DNA from: Paracoccaceae bacterium
GTDB taxonomy: Bacteria > Pseudomonadota > Alphaproteobacteria > Rhodobacterales > Rhodobacteraceae
Length of the DNA: 34,827 bases
Direction of reading: 5' to 3'
NCBI GenBank assembly: GCA_022448925.1
Contig: JAKVCP010000031.1
Location: 1-34,827, forward strand
Shown: positions 8,133-16,017 of the stretch, one piece after another
How the letters are laid out: every line of letters starts with the position of its first letter
Numbering within the stretch: the first letter of the stretch is position 1
Made by a program: the position numbers and the translations under genes
The notes under the pieces: model-generated
Told to the model about the DNA's origin: nothing
Database searches by the model: none
The model's input: only the letters and a program-made list of their open reading frames with translations

Positions 8133-8495
8133 ATGCGACTGCTGCCACCACTGGTTTTCTGCGCCCTTGCCTCTGTTCTGGAGGCAGAGGAATTCAGCCT
8201 CAGCACCGGCGATACCGTTGTTCCAGCTCAGGTCCTCGCATCCCGGTTGTCTGGTCAAATTCTGACATTCTACGACAACGGGACATCAAAGTTCTTCACA
8301 GATGGGCTTTACACGTACACCTATGCGGGGCAAGGTGGCACGGCCTATGGATACTGGAAGGTCACCGCCGATGGGACCGTATGCATTGACTATATCAATG
8401 GCTGGTCGCGCTGTGACATGTATGTGCGCAATGGGGATCGTTTGGTTCTGATCACCGAACAGGGCGATCGGTTCCCGATACGTCCGAAGGATTAG
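8133..8495 (+). CDS. Small secreted protein of unknown function
   Basis: 120 residues from ATG 8133, preceded by GGAG eight bases upstream; two GTG codons just before are less likely starts. A Sec signal peptide is clear: MRLLPPLVFCALASVLEA, probably cleaved before EEF. The mature part looks beta-rich with many Gly, Tyr and Thr, and has two cysteines (TVCIDYINGWSRCDMYV) that could form a disulfide in the periplasm. The end, RLVLITEQGDRFPIRP, recurs in small exported Roseobacter proteins of unknown function. It follows smc on the same strand after 78 bases and may share its transcript. Confidence 0.75.
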   Translation: MRLLPPLVFCALASVLEAEEFSLSTGDTVVPAQVLASRLSGQILTFYDNGTSKFFTDGLYTYTYAGQGGTAYGYWKVTADGTVCIDYINGWSRCDMYVRNGDRLVLITEQGDRFPIRPKD

Positions 8496-8600
8496 ACCAG
8501 CGCGACTGTTGCACCTGTCTTCGAGCCCGACTGTCGCCGGGCCCGCGTGTTTTCTGGTTGGCTTGTGCCCGGGTTTATCTGTCTTCCGCTCTGTCAGAGT

Positions 8601-9776
8601 TTACAGACGGTTCAACAGTCCCGGTGTCGGCCAACTGTCTGCAGGCAAGCCCATACGCATCTGCTCTGCACGCACGGCGGCCCGCGTCTTTGCGCCGAGG
8701 ATTCCGTCCACTTTACCAACGTCATGCCCGCGCGCTTTCAGCTTGGTCTGCAACTGCTTCATTTGCGGACCGTTCAACCCTGCTTCGGGCGCACGTGCGT
8801 CAAAGACCGGCGCCCCTTGAAGCCGCGTTCCAAAATAGGCCGCGGTCAGCACATAGGTAAAGCTTTGGTTCCACTCGAAGTAGACACTGAAATTCGGATA
8901 GGCGAGAAAAGCCGGACCCTTGCGCCCTTCGGGAAGAATGACCGAGGCTTTCATGTTCCCAGATCCGGCAAATGCACCGTTTCGCGCTCGAACGCCCATA
9001 TTTTGCCATTCGCGGACGGTTTTCGCACGCTCAAGTCCCGTGGCCGACCAGTCCATGGTTGTGGGCACGACAATTTCTTGCAACCAGGGTTCATTCGCGC
9101 GCCAGCCCAGCGAGCGCAACATATTGGCACCCGACAGCAACGCATCCGGCGCAGAGGTTTTCAGACTGACCTGGCCATCCCCATCTCCATCGACGCCATT
9201 TTCCAGGATATCCTTGGGCAGCATCTGCACCATGCCGATCTCTCCGGCCCATGCACCCGTGGTCCTGGTCGGGCTGAAGCCGCCCTGCTCGTAGAGTTCA
9301 AGCGCAGAAAACACCTGCGGGCGAAAGATTTCGGGGCGACGGCAATCATGGGCCAGGGTCACCAGGGCGTTCAACGTGTTAAAGTTGCCCTGATACCCGC
9401 CATAGTCCGTCTCGAACGCCCAGAATGCCAAAAGCACCCCACGCGACACGCCGTAGTCCCGCTCCATCCGATCGAATACGCTGTTCCATTTTTTTGCATT
9501 GCGACGCCCGTGATCGATGCGGTTCTGGCTGATCAGCTTGCGCGAAAACTCGGTGAAGCCGGATTGAAAAATGCCCTGTGCCCGATCTGCGCGCAGCACC
9601 TTGGGATCTTGCTGCACCGAGGCAAAGAACCGATCGACGTTGTTTTTTGAATGTCCCTGGCCACGTGCCTCTTGCTTGAGATCCGCAACAAAAGAGGAAA
9701 AGTCACCGCCACAGGGCACGTTGGCCAAAGCCGGTAAAGCGGTGCAAACGCCAATTAGAAAAGCAAAGAAACGCAT
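8601..9776 (-). CDS. Lytic murein transglycosylase, MltB-like (SLT_2) with peptidoglycan-binding domain
   Basis: 391 residues. It cleaves the glycan strands of peptidoglycan to 1,6-anhydromuramyl products in the periplasm. A signal peptide MRFFAFLIGVCTALPALA leads, with start ATG 9776 and GAGGA four bases upstream (an ORF opening at 9836 is too long). The catalytic domain spans about 25-315; the catalytic acid is Glu122 in LAFWAFETDYGG, and further family features are GEIGMVQMLPKDILENGVDGDGDG and WQNMGVRA. The C-terminal 60 residues form a PG_binding_1 repeat (LNGPQMKQLQTKLKARGHDVGKVDG). No lipobox is present, so it is soluble periplasmic rather than lipid-anchored like E. coli MltB. It diverges from the receiver gene. 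Confidence 0.93.
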   Translation of the reverse strand: MRFFAFLIGVCTALPALANVPCGGDFSSFVADLKQEARGQGHSKNNVDRFFASVQQDPKVLRADRAQGIFQSGFTEFSRKLISQNRIDHGRRNAKKWNSVFDRMERDYGVSRGVLLAFWAFETDYGGYQGNFNTLNALVTLAHDCRRPEIFRPQVFSALELYEQGGFSPTRTTGAWAGEIGMVQMLPKDILENGVDGDGDGQVSLKTSAPDALLSGANMLRSLGWRANEPWLQEIVVPTTMDWSATGLERAKTVREWQNMGVRARNGAFAGSGNMKASVILPEGRKGPAFLAYPNFSVYFEWNQSFTYVLTAAYFGTRLQGAPVFDARAPEAGLNGPQMKQLQTKLKARGHDVGKVDGILGAKTRAAVRAEQMRMGLPADSWPTPGLLNRL

Positions 9777-9992
9777 GGGGTCCTCGGGTTTCAAATCATG
9801 TGACAGCAGTATCATGAACGGAGCCAAAACACGCAAGCCTGCTGATCTTTTTCAATCTGCCGCGCAACAATCCGCGGCTTGGGCTGCTTGACCGGAATCC
9901 GTACTTATCAACACGTTTGCTTTCACGTATGAACGTTGAACCGGATTTGATGCCCATTGACCATACCAAGGGAAAGCCGGTGGTGACGTGAT

Positions 9993-10355
9993 ATGGATGT
10001 ATTGATTGTTGAAAGCAATCCCGACCTTGGGATGCTCTGGCAGCGGCACCTGCAAAGACAGGGTTCGCACGTTGTGGTGTCGGGCGATCAGACCTCTGCT
10101 ATTCAGTGTTTGCAGGATTCGGACTTTGACGTGATTGTTCTGGATCTCATGATCGAAGGCGGCAGCCCACTGGCCGTTGCCGACTATGCAAGTTACCGTC
10201 GCCCACACGCCAAGATAGTCTTTGTGACCAACGCCAGCTTCTTTTCTGACGGATCGATCTTTCAGCTGTGCTCTAACGCCTGCGCCTTTGTCCCCGCAGC
10301 AACCGAGCCCGAGGACCTGGCGGCAATCGTCGATTACCACGGACGGGCATCCTAG
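9993..10355 (+). CDS. Stand-alone receiver-domain protein with atypical active site
   Basis: 120 residues making one CheY-like receiver domain and nothing else. The phospho-acceptor Asp51 (DVIVLDLM) and the switch threonine Thr79 (IVFVTNA) are present. The N-terminal acidic pair is reduced to one Glu7 (VLIVESN), and the invariant lysine of the usual K-P motif is absent: the segment reads FVPAATEPEDL (99-109). It may therefore be phosphorylated poorly or act as a phosphate-independent partner. No histidine kinase or output domain lies nearby. The ATG at 9993 has no strong ribosome site. The last four bases overlap the end of the convergent reductase gene. The partner is unknown. Confidence 0.8.
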   Translation: MDVLIVESNPDLGMLWQRHLQRQGSHVVVSGDQTSAIQCLQDSDFDVIVLDLMIEGGSPLAVADYASYRRPHAKIVFVTNASFFSDGSIFQLCSNACAFVPAATEPEDLAAIVDYHGRAS

Positions 10356-11341
10356 TCCGTCGTCTGCACCGCGCGCCCATGTGGCGCGGTGAAATCAATC
10401 AACGGGTTGATCGGAACGATCCGGTGTGGGTTAATTGACTCGTGACTGACGTGATAGTGCCGCACAATGTGGTCGAAGTTCACCGTTTCGGCGATACCAG
10501 GCCACTGGTAAAGCTCTCGTGTATAGGCCCATAGGTTTGGCAGATCGATGATGCGTGATCGGTTGCATTTGAAATGCAGGTGATAGACTTTGTCGAACCG
10601 CACCAGTGTTGGGAACAGGCGCCAGTCTGCCTCGGTCAGTCGGTCCCCCATCAGATAACGATGTGTGCTCAATCGGTCTTCCAGCCAATCAAGCGTATCA
10701 AAGAGTGGGATCACAGCGTCGTCATAGGCCTGCTGCGTTGCAGCAAAGCCCGCTTTGTAAACCCCGTTGTTGAGCGTGTCGTAGACACGCGCGTTGATTG
10801 GGTCGATGGCCGTGCGCAGGTCCTGAGGCCAAAAATCCGATGTATTTCCTGTGATCCCGTCAAAAGCGGAATTGAACATCCGAATGATTTCGGAGCTTTC
10901 ATTTGACACGATGGCCTTCTGCTCTTTGTCCCACAGGATCGGAACCGTGGCGCGACCTGTCATGTCAGGTTGTGCCGTTGAATACAGAGTATGGAGATAA
11001 GGCGCCCCGGTCAGTGGATCACCGGTTGCGCCGGGAAAGTCCGTGGCAAAGCTCCAGCCTTGCTCCATCATGTCGGGATGCACGACAGAAACGCCGATGT
11101 GATCCGCCAAGCCCTTGAGCTGTCTGAAAATCAGGGTGCGATGAGCCCAGGGACAAGCATATGACACATACAGATGATACCGCCCGCTCTCTGCCGCAAA
11201 GCCGCCCTGCCCGGTGGGGCCTGGCGCGCCATCAGTTGTGATCCAGTTGCGGAACTTGGCCTCGGCACGCACAAATTTACCAGCCTTGAGAACCCGATCC
11301 AGGTTTTGCACCTGCCACTTGCCGTCGAAGAGATGTCCCAT
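10352..11341 (-). CDS. Glutathionyl-hydroquinone reductase (Xi-class GST, YqjG/ECM4 family)
   Basis: 329 residues. These enzymes use glutathione to reduce glutathionylated hydroquinones and help in quinone or aromatic detoxification. The signature thioredoxin-fold motif YACPWAHR (61-68) gives the catalytic Cys63. The family-specific N-terminal extension, GQGGFAAESGRYHLYVS, VPILWDKEQKAIVSNESSEIIRMFN and the C-terminal helical domain with LMGDRLTEADWRLFPTLVRFD follow. The start ATG 11341 has AGGAG eight bases upstream; a frame opening at 11548 would overlap the aminotransferase and cross the promoter. A perfect 19-base palindrome lies just upstream of the ribosome site and probably controls it. 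Confidence 0.95.
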   Translation of the reverse strand: MGHLFDGKWQVQNLDRVLKAGKFVRAEAKFRNWITTDGAPGPTGQGGFAAESGRYHLYVSYACPWAHRTLIFRQLKGLADHIGVSVVHPDMMEQGWSFATDFPGATGDPLTGAPYLHTLYSTAQPDMTGRATVPILWDKEQKAIVSNESSEIIRMFNSAFDGITGNTSDFWPQDLRTAIDPINARVYDTLNNGVYKAGFAATQQAYDDAVIPLFDTLDWLEDRLSTHRYLMGDRLTEADWRLFPTLVRFDKVYHLHFKCNRSRIIDLPNLWAYTRELYQWPGIAETVNFDHIVRHYHVSHESINPHRIVPINPLIDFTAPHGRAVQTTD

Positions 11342-11352
11342 CACCTGCACTC

Positions 11353-11371
11353 CTTGTGTGTGACACACAAG
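11353..11371. promoter_or_regulatory. Perfect palindromic operator in front of the glutathionyl-hydroquinone reductase gene
   Basis: Arms CTTGTGTG (11353-11360) and CACACAAG (11364-11371) flank a three-base centre, 12 bases upstream of the reductase ATG and directly abutting the AGGAG ribosome site. On the minus strand a plausible promoter, CTGGCA then 18 bases then TATCTT, ends at its edge, so bound repressor would block initiation. The size and position resemble MarR or ArsR-type operators. The regulator is not identified. Confidence 0.5.
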
Positions 11372-11484
11372 ATACTGCCAGGGCTGATAGGGTGCCAGCG
11401 CCTGGAAAGCGCAGGGCCTCCTGCATTCTTGCACAGACCCTGAGGCCCAGACCCTGATGAGGCCCAGACACCCGGCCAAGGCCC

Positions 11485-12879
11485 CTAGGCGGCTACGTAA
11501 AGACCCTGGGCTTTGATCGCGGCCAGCCCCTCGTTCAGGGAAAGCCATGCTCGGTCGATCAACGTATCGATTTCGGCCTTCGAGATCACCAACGGCGGAG
11601 AGATGATCATCCGGTCACCCACATGGCGCATGATCAGATTGTTGGCAAAACAGCGCTCGCGGCAGATGAAACCGACCGTACCGGCGTCGCTGGCAAAGGC
11701 TGCTCTGCGGGCTTTGTCCGGGGTCAATGCCAATGACCCCATAAGACCAACGATCGTGGCCTCTCCGACCAGCGGATGGTCCGCCATTTCGGCCCAGCGT
11801 GTGTGCAAATACGGCATTGTTTCATTGTGCACGCGGGTCACGATGTCTTCGTCTTCCAGAAGGCGCAAATTCTCAAGCGCCACGGCACAGGCCACCGGGT
11901 GACCAGAGTATGTGTACCCATGGTTGAACTCGGTGCCCGCGATCACACTGGCCACCTCGTCGCAGACAATCGACGCACCGATGGGCTGGTACCCCGAGCT
12001 CAGTCCCTTGGCGATGGTCATGATATGGGGACGGATACCCATGGTCTGGCACCCGAACCATGTACCGGTACGGCCAAAGCCGGTGATGACCTCGTCTGCG
12101 ATCAGCAAGATCTCGTATTTGTCGCAAATACGCTGAATCTCGGGCCAATAACTGTCAGGCGGGACAATCACCCCGCCCGCGCCCTGCACGGGTTCTGCAA
12201 TGAAGGCCGCAACGGTGTCTTCGCCCAGCCCCAGAATGGCCGCTTCGAGTTCCTGCGCGCGGGCGCGGCCAAAGTCCTCGGGCGTCATGTCGCCGCCTTC
12301 TGCCCACCAGTTTGGTTGATTGATGTGGTGGACATCGGGAATGGGCATGCCGCCCTGGGCATGCATGCCCTTCATTCCGCCAAGCGAACCAGAACCAACC
12401 GAGGACCCATGATACCCGTTCCAGCGCGCAATGATGGTCTTTTTTGAGGCCTTCCCCTTTTCGGCCCAATAGGTGCGCACCATGCGGATGTTGGTGTCGT
12501 TCGCCTCAGACCCAGAGCTGGCAAAAAACACGTTGTTCAGGTCTCCAGGCGCCAGTTCTGCCAGACGCTCTGCCAAGGCGATGGCGGGCACATGAGTGGT
12601 TTGAAAGAAAGTGTTGTAATACGGCAGCTCAGTCATCTGGCGCGCCGCGGCCTCTGCCAATTCTTTGCGACCGTAGCCGATATTGACGCACCACAGGCCC
12701 GCCATGGCATCAAGAATGCGGTTTCCCTCGCTGTCAGTCAGCCAGACACCCTCGGCCCGTGCAATCACGCGCGCGCCTTTCGAGGCCAGCTCGGATCCTG
12801 TCGTGAACGGGTGCATGTGGTGCGCCGCATCCAGCGCCTGCAACTCTTCGGTCGGCAGATGATTGGTGATCACGGTCAT
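11485..12879 (-). CDS. Class III PLP aminotransferase, probably putrescine/polyamine:pyruvate type
   Basis: 464 residues. It is an omega-aminotransferase that would move the terminal amino group of a polyamine to pyruvate, giving an aminoaldehyde and alanine. Family marks are SSGSEANDTNIRMVR (121-135), NGYHGSSVGSGSLGG (154-168), the PLP-binding Asp262 in LLIADEVITGFGRTG, and the Schiff-base Lys291 in TIAKGLSSGYQPIGA. The sequence style matches SpuC-like enzymes. ATG 12879 is chosen over a TTG at 12894 because CAGGA lies six bases upstream. It is followed upstream by a GntR gene on the same strand and lies divergent from a putrescine-type importer, which supports polyamine catabolism; beta-alanine or taurine as substrate cannot be excluded. 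Confidence 0.9.
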   Translation of the reverse strand: MTVITNHLPTEELQALDAAHHMHPFTTGSELASKGARVIARAEGVWLTDSEGNRILDAMAGLWCVNIGYGRKELAEAAARQMTELPYYNTFFQTTHVPAIALAERLAELAPGDLNNVFFASSGSEANDTNIRMVRTYWAEKGKASKKTIIARWNGYHGSSVGSGSLGGMKGMHAQGGMPIPDVHHINQPNWWAEGGDMTPEDFGRARAQELEAAILGLGEDTVAAFIAEPVQGAGGVIVPPDSYWPEIQRICDKYEILLIADEVITGFGRTGTWFGCQTMGIRPHIMTIAKGLSSGYQPIGASIVCDEVASVIAGTEFNHGYTYSGHPVACAVALENLRLLEDEDIVTRVHNETMPYLHTRWAEMADHPLVGEATIVGLMGSLALTPDKARRAAFASDAGTVGFICRERCFANNLIMRHVGDRMIISPPLVISKAEIDTLIDRAWLSLNEGLAAIKAQGLYVAA

Positions 12880-12912
12880 GTCGCATCCTGTCAAAAACTC
12901 ACGCTCAGAATA

Positions 12913-12921
12913 TGATCAAAT
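12913..12921. promoter_or_regulatory. Shared nonamer upstream of the aminotransferase (candidate GntR site)
   Basis: TGATCAAAT on the plus strand (ATTTGATCA on the minus strand), 34 bases upstream of the aminotransferase start. The same nonamer occurs upstream of potF at 13697-13705. It may mark a common operator for the GntR protein encoded between them. It overlaps the last codons of no gene and lies just past the GntR stop. Confidence 0.3.
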
Positions 12922-12930
12922 TACCGCATG

Positions 12931-13605
12931 TCAATCAACAGACAGAGCTTGCCGGATGAACATCATGCCCTGTTCAACATCTCCGATCATCGCGGCGGCG
13001 GCGACCTCGGCGTCCCTGGCAGCCAGCGCCCGCAGCAATTCCTTGTGCCGGTCAGGCAATGTCTGTGTGCCGAAGCGCCCGGTGACAACACGCAAAGACG
13101 GGCCGAATCGCAGCCACAGACTGTCCACAAGCTCGGACAGGATAGGGGCTTGGGCTATGGTGTTCAGACGCATGTGGAAGCGATGGTTTTCGACAAGATA
13201 TCCATGCACGTCCCCCCCGGCGATGGCCCTGTCCAGATCCGTGTCAATCGCGGCCAATGCAGATTGGTCTTCGTCAGTGGCCAGCGCACAGGCGCGCTTG
13301 GCCAGCTCTGGCTCGACCGCAAGACGCACCAGGAATAGCTGATCAATGTCCTCGGCTGACAGACGCGGCACGACAACCCGGCGATTCCCCATGAATTCCA
13401 GCGCACCTTCGGCCATCAAGCGGCGGATCGCTTCGCGCACCGGTGTCATGCCCGCCTTCAGATCCGTGGTCAGCCCTTGAATGGTCACCGCCTGCCCCGG
13501 CGCAAGATCGCCAAACAGGATGCGGTCGCGCAGGGTGCGATAAACCACTTCATGCGCAGGCAAACGTGCTGAGGTGTCGCCTTTGGTCTTTGCCTGCAAA
13601 TTCAT
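12931..13605 (-). CDS. GntR-family transcriptional regulator, FCD subfamily
   Basis: 224 residues. The winged HTH lies at about 15-80: HEVVYRTLRDRILFGDLAPGQ, then LTTDLKAGMTPVREAIRRLMAEGALEF, with a wing NRRVVVPRLS. The FCD domain (about 88-215) has FHMRLNTIAQAPIL with the histidine of the metal-binding set. It sits between the aminotransferase (52 bases away, same strand) and the divergent polyamine transporter, so it is the likely local switch for both. The start ATG 13605 has GGGA seven bases upstream, only moderate. It is distinct from the GntR protein at 2273-3043 (VanR-like rather than FadR/PdhR-like wing). The ligand is unknown; a polyamine or its aldehyde product would fit. Confidence 0.9.
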   Translation of the reverse strand: MNLQAKTKGDTSARLPAHEVVYRTLRDRILFGDLAPGQAVTIQGLTTDLKAGMTPVREAIRRLMAEGALEFMGNRRVVVPRLSAEDIDQLFLVRLAVEPELAKRACALATDEDQSALAAIDTDLDRAIAGGDVHGYLVENHRFHMRLNTIAQAPILSELVDSLWLRFGPSLRVVTGRFGTQTLPDRHKELLRALAARDAEVAAAAMIGDVEQGMMFIRQALSVD

Positions 13606-13694
13606 CGCATATTCCCGTCAAAGCTTGTTACGCTGCATCTTGCACAGTTGCCAGACCCGTGAAAACATCCTTTGTATTGCCACACCGGCAAACT

Positions 13695-13705
13695 TTTGAT
13701 CAAAT
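13695..13705. promoter_or_regulatory. Palindrome TTTGATCAAA upstream of potF (candidate GntR operator)
   Basis: A perfect ten-base palindrome TTTGATCAAA (13695-13704) followed by T, 46 bases upstream of the potF start, and therefore within or next to the promoter. It contains TGATCAAAT, shared with the aminotransferase upstream region at 12913-12921. The placement fits an operator of the nearby GntR protein. No good -35/-10 pair could be fixed with confidence. Confidence 0.4.
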
Positions 13706-13750
13706 CGGTCAAGACCGGGCAACAGACCCGGCATCCAACGGGAGTAGAAC

Positions 13751-14836
13751 ATGAAAACATCTCTGCTGAGTTTCACCGCCACGCTGGCGCTGGTTGCTGC
13801 AACGGCACAGGCCGAAGAGGTCCGGGTCTACAACTGGTCCGATTACATCGACGAGGCACTGCTGGAAAAATTCGAATCGGAAACCGGTCTCAAACTGATC
13901 TACGATGTGTTTGACAGCAACGAGGTTCTGGAAACCAAGATGCTGGCGGGCGGATCGGGCTACGACGTGGTTGTTCCGTCAGGCACCTTTCTGCAACGCC
14001 AGATCACGGCAGGGGCCTTCCAAAAGCTGGACCCGGCAAAGCTGCCGAACTCGGGCAATTTGTGGGATGTGATCGCCGACCGCACAGAAGCCTATGACCC
14101 CGATAATGCGTATTCGATCAACTACATGTGGGGCACGACTGGGCTTGGCGTCAACGAGCCAAAAGTCAAAGAGTTGCTGGGCGAAGACGCCCCCGTCACC
14201 AGCTGGAACCTGATTTTCGATCCAGCCAACGCCGAAAAACTTGCCGAATGTGGCATTCATATCCTCGACGCCCCAGCCGAGATCATTCCCGCGGCACTGA
14301 ACTACCTGGGCTTGAACCCCGACAGCCACGACCCAAAGGACATTGCCCGCGCCGAAGAGGTGTTGTTGCCGATCCGTCCCTTCATCCAGAAATTCCACAG
14401 CTCGGAATATATCAACGCCCTGGCAAATGGCGACATCTGCGTGGCAGTTGGGTGGTCAGGTGACGTGCTTCAGGCCCGGGATCGCGCGGCCGAGGCGGAG
14501 AACGGCGTAGAGGTCAGCTACTACGCGCCAGATGAAGGTGCCCTGATGTGGTTTGACCAGATGGCCATTCCGGTTGATGCCCCCAACCCTGATGGCGCGC
14601 ATGTATTCCTAAACTTCATCATGGATGCGCAAAACATGGCTGACGCGTCCAACTACGTCTATTACGCCAACGGCAATCTGGCGTCGCAGCCTCTGCTTGA
14701 AGAGGATGTGATCGGTGATCCGGCGATTTATCCCGATGCCGCGGCTATGGCCAGCACCTACACCACCACGCCGTACCCCGCGCGGGTTCAGCGGACGGTG
14801 ACGCGACTGTGGACCAAGATCAAGTCCGGCGTCTGA
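13751..14836 (+). CDS. potF: Polyamine (putrescine-type) ABC transporter substrate-binding protein
   Basis: 361 residues. It is the periplasmic binding protein of the importer encoded by the next three genes. A Sec signal MKTSLLSFTATLALVAATAQA is cleaved before EEV. PotD/PotF marks are VRVYNWSDYIDEALLEKFE near the mature N-terminus, GYDVVVPSGTFLQRQ, VAVGWSGDVLQARDRA and YYAPDEGALMWFDQMAIP; Trp and Asp in these segments usually sandwich and hold the amine groups of the ligand. GGGAG lies before the ATG. Relatives bind putrescine, spermidine or agmatine; I favour putrescine from the aminotransferase and oxidase in the cluster, without direct proof. A stable hairpin follows the stop codon, which should keep this gene expressed above the membrane parts. 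Confidence 0.92.
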   Translation: MKTSLLSFTATLALVAATAQAEEVRVYNWSDYIDEALLEKFESETGLKLIYDVFDSNEVLETKMLAGGSGYDVVVPSGTFLQRQITAGAFQKLDPAKLPNSGNLWDVIADRTEAYDPDNAYSINYMWGTTGLGVNEPKVKELLGEDAPVTSWNLIFDPANAEKLAECGIHILDAPAEIIPAALNYLGLNPDSHDPKDIARAEEVLLPIRPFIQKFHSSEYINALANGDICVAVGWSGDVLQARDRAAEAENGVEVSYYAPDEGALMWFDQMAIPVDAPNPDGAHVFLNFIMDAQNMADASNYVYYANGNLASQPLLEEDVIGDPAIYPDAAAMASTYTTTPYPARVQRTVTRLWTKIKSGV

Positions 14837-14846
14837 TCGCCTTTTT

Positions 14847-14870
14847 GGCCCGCGCCCTTTGGCGCGGGCC
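14847..14870 (+). terminator. GC-rich hairpin between potF and potG
   Basis: Ten-base arms GGCCCGCGCC (14847-14856) and GGCGCGGGCC (14861-14870) enclose a four-base loop CTTT, followed by the T-rich TTATCATTTC and not by a clean T-run. It probably acts as a partial terminator or as a 3-prime stabiliser for potF mRNA, a common arrangement behind binding-protein genes in ABC operons. Confidence 0.7.
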
Positions 14871-14891
14871 TTATCATTTCAGGAAGACTTG

Positions 14892-16013
14892 ATGACCCAG
14901 CCGGCTTTTTCCCCTTGGGATGACCCCGCCGCCACGCCATTGATCCAGTTCAGGAACGTGACCAAGCGTTTTGGCACGTTCACAGCGATCGAAGGGCTGT
15001 CACTGGATATTTTCGAACGTGAGTTCTTTGCCCTTCTGGGCCCTTCCGGTTGCGGCAAAACCACAATGATGCGGATGCTGGCAGGGTTCGAAGACGTCAC
15101 CGAAGGGCAAATCTTGCTTAACGGGCAGGACATCGCCCCGGTCCCTCCGAACAAGCGCGCTGTGAACATGATGTTTCAAAGCTATGCGCTGTTCCCGCAT
15201 CTGAGTGTGTGGGACAACATCGCCTTTGGTCTGCGCCGCGACCGAATGCGCAAGGACGCCGTTGCCTCGCGCGTTGACGAAATGCTGCGCCTCACCCGCC
15301 TTGAAAAATTTGCAAACCGCAAGCCGCATCAGATCTCGGGCGGTCAGCGTCAGCGGGTTGCACTCGCCCGGAGCCTCGCCAAAGCGCCAAAGCTTCTGCT
15401 GCTGGACGAGCCACTGGGCGCTCTGGACAAGAAATTGCGCCAGGACACACAGTTCGAACTGATGGACATCCAGGAAACGACAGGCACCACGTTTGTCATC
15501 GTCACCCACGACCAGGAAGAGGCCATGACAGTCGCCAGCCGTGTCGCTGTCATGGACGAGGGCAAACTGATGCAGGTCGCCACGCCCGACCAGATCTATG
15601 AAGCCCCAAACTCGGTCTACGTCGCGGATTTCATCGGCGATGTGAACATCATTTCGGGTCGGGCGTCGCAGAGCGGAGACAAGGTCGCCATCGCCTGGGC
15701 TGAAGGTGAGCCCCAGATCCAAGGCACGACGTCCAGACAGTTCGCGCCGGGTCAGACCTGTCATTTCGCAATCCGACCAGAAAAAGTGGCCATCAGCGCA
15801 CAAAAGCCGGATGCCCCGAACGTCTTGCGAGGCAAGGTTCTTGATATTGCCTACCTGGGCAATATCAGCACCTATCACGTCGAACTTCCGACCGGCACAA
15901 TCATCAAGGCGCAAACCGCCAACACGCGGCGCATTGCCCGACGCAGCTTTACCTGGGAGGATCCGGTCTGGATCAGTTTTTCGGACACCGCTGGCGTCCT
16001 GCTGGAGCACTGA
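14892..16013 (+). CDS. potG: Polyamine ABC transporter ATP-binding subunit
   Basis: 373 residues. The cytoplasmic ATPase powers the importer. Motifs in order are Walker A LLGPSGCGKTT (48-58), Q-loop MMFQSYALFPH, signature ISGGQRQRVALARS, Walker B LLLLDEPLGALD, and switch histidine IVTHDQEEA. A C-terminal TOBE/OB domain (about 290-373) with HFAIRPEKVAI follows, as in PotA/PotG. The start is ATG 14892 with AGGAAG five bases upstream; the frame opens earlier at 14859, but that codon lies inside the hairpin. Four bases separate its stop from the potH start, so the two are in one operon. Confidence 0.95.
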   Translation: MTQPAFSPWDDPAATPLIQFRNVTKRFGTFTAIEGLSLDIFEREFFALLGPSGCGKTTMMRMLAGFEDVTEGQILLNGQDIAPVPPNKRAVNMMFQSYALFPHLSVWDNIAFGLRRDRMRKDAVASRVDEMLRLTRLEKFANRKPHQISGGQRQRVALARSLAKAPKLLLLDEPLGALDKKLRQDTQFELMDIQETTGTTFVIVTHDQEEAMTVASRVAVMDEGKLMQVATPDQIYEAPNSVYVADFIGDVNIISGRASQSGDKVAIAWAEGEPQIQGTTSRQFAPGQTCHFAIRPEKVAISAQKPDAPNVLRGKVLDIAYLGNISTYHVELPTGTIIKAQTANTRRIARRSFTWEDPVWISFSDTAGVLLEH

Positions 16014-16017
16014 GCAG

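Noticed and set aside
8547-9650. Plus-strand ORF of 367 codons antisense to the lytic transglycosylase
   Set aside because: The minus-strand protein has a signal peptide and catalytic Glu; the plus frame has no family features.
11776-12447. Plus-strand ORF of 223 codons antisense to the aminotransferase
   Set aside because: Shadow of a conserved PLP enzyme.
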